DNA of 64,000 bases. Source: Siphonodentalium dalli. Lineage: Eukaryota; Mollusca; Scaphopoda; Gadilida; Siphonodentaliidae. The notes below the pieces were generated by a model that saw only the letters and a list, made by a program, of their open reading frames with translations, did not search any database and was not told the DNA's origin. The position numbers and the translations under genes are program-made. Within the stretch, counting starts at the first letter, position 1, and each line of letters begins with the position of its first letter. This document shows, piece by piece, positions 55,189 to 64,000 of the stretch. The stretch is from contig CP136063.1 in assembly GCA_032622095.1 (NCBI GenBank), positions 216,771,982 through 216,835,981 of the forward strand, read 5' to 3'.

Positions 55189-56094
55189 GACGTGGGCTGG
55201 AGGGTATCCAATGTTGGGGCGTCCACCTTGGAATTTCCAACCGCACCATCCCCTTGAAACAGACCAAACTCATGCACAAGGCCTGGGCTTTGGTTTTCCC
55301 CAACTGCATGACACATTATAGCTCTAGATTGTATACCATTCTGAAGTGAATTGATCAGTAGCCTTTGATTGGCCACCATGCAAACCGGGGGAGAAACTCA
55401 GGATATATGGGCCCAGTGAGAAAATGTGGATATCTGAACCTGAAAATTGCAAAAAAAACATATAAACTGGCTTCAAGATTCCCAAGTGTTGGAAGTTTTC
55501 AACCTGGCGCCCCCACCCCACAAGATTGGAAATGTTCCCAACAGTTGGAGAGAGAGATGATTTATTTTGCAAAAGAGAATTATTTAATACAAAGCATACT
55601 AATTAAATGGAATTAGATTATTTGTCCATTAAACCAGTTTCTTGCCAATTGGGGGGGGGCGTAAATGTGATATAGAAAACTAGATCACACCTGCTCCCTA
55701 CTTCATGTCCACCCATCATGAGTTTTGGATCAACTCTAAAGAAGAAGTGTCCATTTGTATATGTCAAATATGGTTGATTACATGTTTAAAGTGTAGGAAA
55801 GTATGCAACTGTTAGTCTAAAAACGACAAAATCCCCATTATTAAATTGTTGTCAAATCAAATTAAGAGAACAATTTCAACATATTGTTGGTGTTAAATTT
55901 CAAACCAATCTATTGTAAGATAAGAAATTTGTAACTGTTGAACATTTTGACCAAAGTTGGGGATAGACACAAATTAAGCACCCCCTCCACAGCCCCCCCC
56001 CCCCCCCCCACCACCCCAATCACGTCATAACCATAACGTGATTTCATAAGTTATATTCATGTCTGGGCGACAAACATGTGTAAATGTCCCTCAG
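55189..56094. mobile_element. RepA, long copy
   Basis: It starts CAGGGACGTGGGCTGG. It holds the family's internal phrases CACCTTGGAATTTCCAAC, GAGAACAATTTCAACATATT and TTGACCAAAGTTGGGGATAG, then a C17 run (55993-56009). It may end at ATGTCCCTC near 56094. The interior matches the RepA parts of both 1.5-kb Harbinger-like elements and of the 904-bp MITE. Confidence 0.5.
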
Positions 56095-56439
56095 GCGGAC
56101 TTCAGAGGAGGAAATATGATGGCGCTGGAATTGAAATATTGTCACACCTGGATCTTTCAATAATGCCCAGATTAAGTAAATGAATATAACATATCATATT
56201 CTCCTGAGGGTAGATATATATATATATATCCATTGGTCATTAATATAGGCGGGCATGATTATGATACTATACTCATCGAGACTTTCAATATTTTATTTCT
56301 GCCTATTAATGTCACTTAATCTCCCGTATTAGGTATTTATTGTGTTATTTCTTAATATACCTGTTCTATTATGCAAATTACATAAGCTACAGCCATTATC
56401 TGGTTTAAAATGTCAGATACACAAGACGATTTTCGGACC

Positions 56440-56965
56440 CAAGTGCAGAAATCGTTCGAATAAATCTCATGGACAGAACCGTCACAGCCATGATCGGTTT
56501 GAAATAGAACCGTAACACGCACCCGTGTTGATTACGAGGTCACCGCTCCCAATTATCAACCCCTATCGGGATACTTTCTCAGCTATTTTACAAAAGAATA
56601 ACACGGGTACACTTTATAGTCAGTGTTTGTCTTCAGAATGCGTTTCATATTTTATACGCCGCGAAAAACATAGAAATTGCGTCCACGTGGCTTGATTTTC
56701 AGTGGTAACATGTTGATATTTACGCGTTAACTCGCTAATACCGAGTGGTCTAGAGTTCAGGTTTCGATAACACGGCACTTCTGCAGCCTCTGTTCATTCG
56801 GGAAAGTTTAATATATTCAAGATATCTATAATTATACGTGATTTTGTCACAAAAATGATTATTTTCAATCATCAGGAACCGTAACAAATCAGGCAAGAAC
56901 CATCACACTACCGGCGATAGAACGATTTCCGATGTAACAGTTCCTACACAGTGGGTATACTGGTC
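56440..56965 (-). repeat. Dispersed repeat B, copy 3 (inverse)
   Basis: On the minus strand it has both ends of the family: GTAGGAACTGTTACATCG to GCCTGATTTGTTACGG, then AAAATAGCTGAGAAAGTATCC to GTTACGGTTCTATTTCAA. Copies 1 and 2 each keep only one part. Confidence 0.65.
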
Positions 56966-57593
56966 TTAATATTTTCGCAATATTTCTAATTTGTGATGTG
57001 TTTAAAGTTATCTGACTGATACAGGATTCACTATCAGACATAACAAAATTGCACCCCAGTCTTGAGAAACTAATGAATTTGAAAAATAAATTCACGCAAA
57101 TATGTCACCATGGGAAATTTCGCTATCTTTAAATTCTTTAAATAGTCAACTGCGGATTAATTTTAATGATATTAACATGTACCGTAATATCCGAGAAAAA
57201 AAAGTCATGTCATTTCTATTATTACCACTCCTGTACCATAGGTGACGTTACCAATAATGTTCATGTCTAGAGCGCTATACATATACAATAGTTGACAGAT
57301 ATGAATAGAATAAATCAAATTCTGGTTGACACTTTCATTTAGATATTCCTTGCTGAATAATCGAGGAATATTTCTTCTCGACAGATCTTACACGTCTTCA
57401 CAAACAATGACATGTTTCTGGGTGAAATATAAAAAATAACGAATCACCGGCCGGGAATGGTTAATCTTCAATGAAAATTGCTTCTCTTACAAGTGTGGGG
57501 AAGCCGATCGCTCGGAATTGTAGTACTGTATATAGTTATAACTTTACATATAACCTGACTACGAGAATACATAAACCAAACTTGTAATTATAC
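56966..57593. other. Nothing recognised
   Basis: AT-rich DNA with no repeat or coding signal seen. Confidence 0.4.
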
Positions 57594-57785
57594 CGGGGGG
57601 GGGGGTCGGAAAACATTTCCAGGCACGTATGAGCATTTTAATTTTTTCCGGCCTCGGGGGACCCACCCACCCAATTTCTTCCGTTTCCGGCCTTTTTTTC
57701 CAGGCAATTTGGAACACCCACCCTTTTTTTCGTTTCATGTAGTTTTTCCCGGTCAGTTTTGGACACCCACCCCCCCTAAATTTGA
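57594..57785 (-). repeat. G-run-led repeat C, copy 1
   Basis: A run of 13 G (57594-57606) then TCGGAAAACATTTCCAGGCACGTATGA. Further in are ACCCACCCACC and two TTTTTTTCC(A/G) blocks. Copy 2 at 59041-59165 is inverted. Confidence 0.55.
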
Positions 57786-57834
57786 GAAAATTATCAATTG
57801 AGCAACCAAATAGCTGATTATCCTGCATTATCAT

Positions 57835-58111
57835 AATTTATTGCGCGATATTTGAATAGAACAGTGCATAATGAGATAACGATACTATTTGAATTTATCA
57901 TATAAGTGTCATTAATCAAGAAATGTGTCAACATAATCACATTTCAAGGGATATATAGGCAGAGTGCCAAAGTTTTTATTAACATTCATTTTCATAATAT
58001 ATAGTCTCATGATCTAGTCACATAATCACATTTGAGTATTTTACATATAATACATGGTACCGGTACAACAAATTTCACATTATTTGATATTTTGATATTT
58101 GCTATGTGATA
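57835..58111. other. AT-rich flank of the foldback
   Basis: No signal except a GGTACCGGTAC word near 58057. Confidence 0.4.
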
Positions 58112-58113
58112 TA

Positions 58114-58327
58114 CAGTAATGCCCTAATTAATCGACTCCATAACCACAGCAGAATAATAAGTAATTTTTTCAGGATTTAGTCGGAAATATGGCTTGTTGT
58201 CATTCATCGGAAAGCTCTCGGGGAGAGCTTTCCGATGAATGACACCAAGCCATATTTCCGACTAAATCCTGAAAAATTAATCATTATTCTGCTGTGGTTA
58301 TGGAGTCGTTTAATTAAGGCATTACTG
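58114..58327. mobile_element. 214-bp mariner-like foldback MITE
   Basis: Almost the whole element is one palindrome centred at 58221 (CTCTC-GGG-GAGAG). It is flanked by TA (58112-58113 and 58328-58329) and its ends are CAGTAATGCC and GGCATTACTG. TA targets and a CAGT start fit Tc1/mariner MITEs. Arm differences are few, mainly single bases near 58175 and 58160. Confidence 0.85.
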
Positions 58328-58329
58328 TA

Positions 58330-59040
58330 TTGCTGGAATCAAATTGTTTATCAAAACATGTGGAAATACAACTGTTCATCCCAGTTCATCCCAGTTTGAA
58401 GAATAATGCTAATACCAAACATAACCATGATATACCCGCGCTACTCTTCTTGGGGCATCTCAGAAACCAGAACTGGGGAAACATGTTATAGCGTGTAATG
58501 GCAGGCTGGTAACCACTGCCTGAAGTAATAGGCTTCGTAATAATTGGGAATAATATGGATGGATAGCCCAATTTCACTTCTTTTTTGCTCACGATATCAG
58601 TGACGATAAAATCTTCATTACCGTGATTAACATTACAAGCTGATCCATATTAACGTGGAAAACAATGTGAAATTGTTCAAGCTGGCCCGGCTGGCCTTCA
58701 ATTTATTTGTTAAGATTTTATGTTTTACGTTATCAAAAGTCTATTTTATTCCATTACTTATTATATCTTTATTTCCATGTCACATATGGTCAAGTGTGCT
58801 TTCATTTTATTACTTATTTTCAGCTGAGTTCTGCATAGTTATTCTTATTTTGTTGTATCAGTAGATGGAATCCTGATTAAATTTTATTTTTCCAATAGCG
58901 CAGTTTCTAGTTCTATCAAGTTGAATTTGGGTTATTGTTGGCCATTGTGCAACTGATCCAACTTCTGATAACCTCTATATGTAGTATAACATTACTATTA
59001 ACTATATATGACCCGTTTCTGTTCAAAACACATCAAAATA
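58330..59040. other. Nothing recognised
   Basis: No gene or repeat structure seen. Confidence 0.4.
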
Positions 59041-59165
59041 AGACTCAATAGCAGGAATGGAAAAAAAATTTGGCATATGGAAAAAACTGCTTTTTGGACC
59101 AAAGAGACACCCACCCACCCCATCATACGTGCCTGGAAATTTTTTCGGACCCCCCCCCCTGATTA
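59041..59165 (+). repeat. G/C-run repeat C, copy 2
   Basis: ACCCACCCACCCCAT, ACGTGCCTGGAAATTTTTTCGG and a C-run before TGATTATA: inverse of the 57594 copy. Confidence 0.55.
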
Positions 59166-59390
59166 TACGAACAATAATTGCACTTTTAAGATTACCGATC
59201 TCTCATCAAATATCATAATTTGTTTTAATCTAATATAGTTAAAAGGCCATCAGAAAAACAGGGAATAGTTCTATCAATTTGTTATATGACCTCAAATATG
59301 GCATTTCATCATGCGAGTTCTGTTTCAACGGCAAATTTGGCTAAGTCCAGATATACACCGGAACACATATTTTGTTTGAGAATATAATCC

Positions 59391-59525
59391 GTGGGGGGGG
59401 GGGGGGGGTCTGCAAAAAAAATTCCGAACACAGGGGTGAACAAAATCATTGCCCCAACCGGGGACCAAAAACAAAATAATTTTGCCCTCCCAACAGATCG
59501 GTCACCCCCCCCCCCCCCCCCATTT
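59391..59525. repeat. G16 ... C17 pair, repeat C-like
   Basis: G16 at 59393-59408 and C17 at 59505-59521 bound about 95 nt that includes TTCCGAACAC. The two homopolymers can pair into a hairpin or form quadruplex structures. The left edge AATATAATCC-G(n) resembles copy 1. Confidence 0.5.
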
Positions 59526-61006
59526 TCCACAATTTTTACATTTATAGCTGTTTTTCGATGACTCGTGTCAAAAACTCATTTTCATTGTAATTGCCATGTT
59601 GTTCATGGAGCACATAAGCGTATTTTGCACTAATCAATGCTCAAATATATTCATTTTTAACATATATTTTGTTGAGTATAAAAGGAGGTGGTTCCATAAA
59701 TGGCCGAATTTAGTGTACAATCCTGTAATGCTGATTAAATTATAATAAAAACAATCTCTCAGCGATCACTGCAGTGATATACTATTTGATGCAGCTATAA
59801 AGCTATTTCTCGGTTATCAGCGGATATATTTCTCAGCATATAATACCTGCATATCTTAGATGACTGCTCATTTGCATCTATATTGATTATTCAAATTGAA
59901 TGCTACACCTTTGTTGATTTCGAGCAAACTGGAGTAACACTTATTTGCATGAAACCCATGTTGCCCGCAAATGTGATTATTCTATTTTTTTTTATTATAT
60001 AATTTCAAAGTAGAATAGAATATGTATAGTGTGTACATCTGCATGCATTTGGCCACCCCTATTTGGTAGCCAATAGTTGCATATTTAAAGAGAATATTCT
60101 ACCATGTTCTATTCTGCTATAGAAAACTTCTTGATTATAACTGGCTTTGGATCACCAATGGCATAAGCATTGAACATATGCATCGATCTGCATCAATTAG
60201 ATCACTACACGGTGGAGCATATTTAGTTTTTTCAGGACAACAGATCACATTAATTCCATATCAACATGATTTGATAAAATTTAAGTTTAATATATTAGGA
60301 AAATATATTTGTTACTAAATATCTATCCAGTTAATTATAAATTATTCCCTCAAAACCTGCTGACAGAACTGATATTATTGTCCATGTTAGCGAACTATAC
60401 AGGACATAGTATCGCAACATATATGTTTGTATTCAACCCCCTACCGAAATGGTGCTATTTCGACTGCTGAACAATAGAACGGCCTCAGTGGTTGTAAATA
60501 ATTGGGGAAATCCCATCAGTAAACAATTTGGGCTCCAGATCATGTGTGCCCAACCAGGCCCTGTGTAGTGAATGGTTCGTCAGACCCCCCCCCCCCAGCA
60601 TAATCTAGTGAATAAAAAAAATACTATACAACAGTGAAAAAGCTTTTCAGTTTCCTCTTTTTAAACCACTTAACCATAAAGTATGGACATGAGACAGGCA
60701 ATCTTATGTCCGACTGGAATGTTTATAAATAACTCGCTAGATAACCACACCCGAAATAGTATATACTTGTGTCAGTGACAGCCGATGTGCATTCTGAACA
60801 AACGCAAAAAAATATAGATCCTCTGTCAGGCATAATCTACATATCTATGGAGGGCTTATTATTCTCCAAACGCGCAGCACCGCGCAAAAAATAAAACAAC
60901 AACACACGAATATTCATAAGATAAAATATTATCCATTGTTAAAGGTACTCATATCAATCCGATTCGATGGTCCCCATATCTTCAGATTCCAACGAACATT
61001 TTTGTT
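59526..61006. other. Nothing recognised
   Basis: AT-rich spacer. A C9 run lies near 60586. Confidence 0.4.
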
Positions 61007-61010
61007 TTAA

Positions 61011-61504
61011 AGGTACGGTTGGCCTTGGCGGTGGGTATCCTGTGAAAATATTTCCACCCGTCAAAAACCGCCACAAACAGAAAGAACAACAAAATGTAGA
61101 CATACTTTGTCCGTATACAAATAAGAAATATCGCATAAACAGTATGTTATTGTCATATATTTTACCATTGTTATGTAAACAAAAGCATAAAAAGTTACTT
61201 TTCTGGTGTTTGTTTATATTATGATGGTAAACATAAAGAGCGTTCTTTGTTGGTGAATTCCTGATATGGAACGAATAAAGAGCGTTTATGCCATGTTTGT
61301 GTGATTAGCCAGCAGCATTGTGCTGTCTTCTGTAACACAATCAGGCTCTTGCTTATGTAAAATATAGTAAATCTTTATGATAACATGCTGTTTATGCGAT
61401 GCTCGTGGTATATATGAACGAAACTGAATGCGTGTTAATGTTTTTCTGTTTACGGTGATTGGAACAAATATGAATATTTTCGACAACTAAGGCCTCACGT
61501 GCCT
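61011..61504 (+). mobile_element. 494-bp TTAA-MITE, third near-identical copy
   Basis: Termini and length are the same as 14418-14911, with TTAA at 61007-61010 and 61505-61508. It differs from that copy by scattered single bases. Confidence 0.88.
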
Positions 61505-61508
61505 TTAA

Positions 61509-62242
61509 ATGCCGCTTTAGTTATCAGAATCGATTAATTGCTAAAAAATAATAATACTAACTATTATTATAGTATAAAATTGCCCAGAACGAAGCCAAAG
61601 AGATAGTAATTTGGAAGCGTTAATTCGGATTATGTTGGATATCGGTACTTTTGGCGGAGTGATACAAATCACAAGGCCAGTACACGTGGGTTCGCCGTTG
61701 AGTGATGTTTATTGTTATACGAGTTTCAAAAATATCACGCATTCATTGTTTTGTATCGCCAGTTTTTGCAGAAATAGTACTGTGATTCTCGGTCGGAACT
61801 TTTAGATACAACTTCATAGAGGAAAAGTGTTTTACGTGTATGTTTTGAAAGGAATCTTCTCATTTCGACAACTCTTGTTGGCTATTAATATCGCCAGTGG
61901 TTTCGTGTGACCTCATTATATTTTATATTTAGAATCGTTTGTTTCATGCTCGGTTTATCTGGATATAAATTTTTGCGGCAAAGAATTGCAATACATTATG
62001 AAATGTCCTTGAATCTTCGGATGGTGATAAGAGTTATTTGGATCAGTCACAGTTTGAGAACAAGTAGAAAATATATGCTGGCGATTGAGTACAACGCTTT
62101 TCTATTTTGTATTCCATCTCGCACATTTCTTATTTTAAGTTAGTTGTCTATAATGAACAGTGTACCCACCCAATAATACTCATAGGGATAGAATATATAT
62201 ACTAGTCAAATCAACCCAACATATCCAGGCAACCAGGGCTAA
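61509..62242. other. Nothing recognised
   Basis: Open frames here (for example 61611-61805) show no family resemblance. Confidence 0.4.
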
Positions 62243-62272
62243 ATATCTTGCTTAACAAAATACCTAACTAAA

Positions 62273-62971
62273 ATGGAAAACTCTAGTAGCTATCAACAAA
62301 GTAACAACGAACGACTGAACAACCCAATACTACCGTATCAGATCGAACACTTACTCAAATCGAATTCGAAATATATATACAATTGCATTCAAGACCCAAA
62401 AATGAACATGAACCTCATCTCAAAATGGGAGAAGAAACTAAATATGCACCATGAATTAGACTGGTGGTCAGACGTTTTTAAAACTCCCTTTGTTCAGTTT
62501 TGTGACACGAAATATGTATGGTTTCAATATCGGATAAACAATAGAATATTAGGGACTAACAATGTACTAAAGAAAATGGGTCGATCTGAAAATGATACAT
62601 GTTCTTTTTGTAAAATTGAAAAAGAGACCATTAGCCATCTTATGTTTCAATGTCACATTATTGCTTCGCTGTGGAACGAGATTCGTATATGGATATTTAA
62701 CACGACTTCAAATAAATTAGAAATTAATTCAAACACTATTTTATTTGGCAAAGCTGATACTTTGAAAATTGATCCACTCCTCCAAACGATCTTGGTCATA
62801 ATTAAGTATAATATATACCGATCAAAGATGAGATCTGAATTACCAAAATTGCAAAATATCCAAGCAGAAATACGAATGTACGCAAAAACTGAAAGATGGA
62901 TTTTTTACAGCAAATCTAGATATACTGAGTTCGAATATCGGTGGGATAAATGGAAAGGTCTGTTACACTAG
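62273..62971 (+). pseudogene. L1/Tx1-like LINE ORF2 C-terminal remnant
   Basis: 232 codons from ATG, with an in-frame stop upstream at 62240-62242. The protein has the layout of the region after the reverse transcriptase in L1/Tx1-type LINEs. SKYIYNCI and KWEKKLN lead into YVWFQYRINNRILGTNNVLK (81-100). A CCHC finger follows, C110-x2-C113-x8-H122-x4-C127 (CSFCKIEKETISHL), then W134 and an amphipathic tail. No endonuclease or polymerase precedes it, so the copy is 5'-truncated. It differs in style from both CR1/L2-like LINEs in the window. Confidence 0.75.
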
Positions 62972-63636
62972 TACAGTTAAACAGCACATACATAACTATA
63001 GATATTTACATGTATGCTGGAAATGTAGTACATAACATTGCACATGCCTGGCACACAAGTATTCCGTAAATATTATTTAGTATTGTAAAAACTGTGTTTA
63101 AACACGAATGTGGACCAGACATGTGCCGTGTTGTGTGACTTACCTAATAGTATGCTTACTTATTTGAATCATATAGTGAGTAAAATTAATTGCATACCAC
63201 CTATCCATGCCGTACATAATCACGTTACGTAAATATACCAGATTTTAAGACTTTTAGCTCGATGCTAACACTAATTAATAATCCCTCAATGTTAATATTT
63301 TGCATTATGTAATTACCATATATATACCTAATAACGTGAGGGACTCAGAAAAAATTACAAATAATACATATACCCAATATTTCATTTTCATTATATTCAT
63401 TATATTTATTATTATAACTAATGGAAATTTAATATAACTAAACAACACAGCATTCATAGAACCATTCACTCCACACTCTTTTTTCTCTTCTACCTTTCTA
63501 CAGTCTCAAAAAAAATAAAATAACGAAAGAGACAAAAACTGTTTAATTACCAACCATTAACTGTAATATAATTCATGTATTATCACAATGTATTTGTCTT
63601 TTTTCAAATAAAAATTTATAAAAAAAAAAAAAAAAA
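62972..63636 (+). mobile_element. Probable 3' UTR and poly(A) of the L1/Tx1-like LINE
   Basis: Non-coding, AT-rich sequence follows the ORF stop. An AATAAA (63607-63612) then precedes a run of 17 A (63620-63636), which fits the 3' end of an L1-type insertion. A shorter A-rich block near 63508 is an alternative end. Confidence 0.45.
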
Positions 63637-64000
63637 TATCTTGCTTGGTGTGGACGGGGTATACATTTGGCCCATGTTTGAACACACACTCCTGTATTTT
63701 GTGTCATTTGTTTCATTTTTGCACATTCGCTCCAATATTATGGGATCACGTTTTATTTGTAATAAGTCATTGTATTTCATTCAAATAATCAGTGCACAGC
63801 CTACATGCCTACTGTTTCAAAGCTAGAGACTTAACGCACTTAAAACACCATTGTACATTGGTACGATTTATCGACCGTTGGTGGTCACCGGTCGATCAGA
63901 AAACCACATAGAGTCTCGAAACAGACAGGTTCTAAATGTTTATGGCATAGACTTGAATGTGCGGACTGTTCAAAATGATTGATTGATTGAGGGTTTAGCG
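63637..64000. other. Nothing recognised
   Basis: Unique-looking sequence to the window edge. A weak inverted word pair (TCGACCGT / ACCGGTCGA) lies near 63871-63895. Confidence 0.4.

Noticed and set aside
50545-56600. A single 6-kb transposon bounded by repeat B as terminal inverted repeats
   Set aside because: A third copy at 53.4 kb and continuation of the 56.4-kb copy beyond the supposed end show these are dispersed repeats, not element termini.
57559-57834. Lys/Trp-rich minus-strand frame as a gene
   Set aside because: It is the translation of repeat C with its G-run (poly-Gly and poly-Pro). Similar peptides recur in the other repeat C copies.
1-64000. tRNA or rRNA genes
   Set aside because: Looking for B-box-like GGTTCRA words and conserved rRNA phrases gave no convincing candidate. 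A covariance-model scan would settle it.

Overview
This window looks like AT-rich, repeat-dense DNA from an invertebrate metazoan. Supporting signs are eukaryotic splice signals beside exon-like ORFs, a CR1/L2-type LINE with an esterase ORF1, and a mixed set of hAT, PIF/Harbinger-like, TTAA-specific (Kolobok/T2-like), mariner-like, Helitron-like and Crypton-like elements. The species cannot be fixed from sequence alone. No rRNA, tRNA or complete host gene was recognised. Almost every protein-like stretch comes from a transposable element.

Layout. 0-8 kb holds a decayed reverse-transcriptase fragment (196-815, minus), small TIR elements, a 1,000-bp hAT-like MITE (3469-4468), the 3' end of a CR1/L2-like LINE (about 5095-6100, plus) and a hAT fragment with a BED-finger exon (6339-7021, minus). 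8370-12743 is a hAT-like element with an exact 8-bp target duplication, about 740-bp inverted arms and exon-like pieces. 14-25 kb has a TTAA-MITE, two copies of one 1.5-kb Harbinger-like element (15076-16604 and 22476-24066), a frameshifted Crypton-type recombinase fragment (about 17066-17420) and a decayed ~148-bp tandem array.

25.6-37.2 kb is one ~530-bp satellite array broken by two insertions. A near full-length 7.9-kb LINE (about 26365-34252, minus) encodes ORF1 (RRM-like, zinc knuckles, SGNH esterase), an unusual N/S/T-rich intermediate coding zone and ORF2 (APE endonuclease plus reverse transcriptase). A 904-bp Harbinger-like MITE (35968-36871) carries a TAA duplication. Joining the satellite halves around either insertion gives back a monomer of normal length, which supports the boundaries.

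37-64 kb has an array of 18-bp palindromes at ~31-bp period (42.65-43.1 kb), several minisatellites (43.4-45.4 kb), and an exon split in frame by a TTAA-MITE (46565-47588). The exon abuts a C2H2-finger ORF on the opposite strand. Two Helitron-like elements (49214-50534 and 54082-54503), a 214-bp near-perfect mariner-like foldback (58114-58327), another 494-bp TTAA-MITE and the 3' end of an L1/Tx1-like LINE (62273 onward) follow.

Only the LINE at 26-34 kb retains most of its own enzymes. The small elements would depend on transposases encoded elsewhere. Superfamily names rest on TIR sequence and target-site length, since transposase genes are absent or fragmentary.
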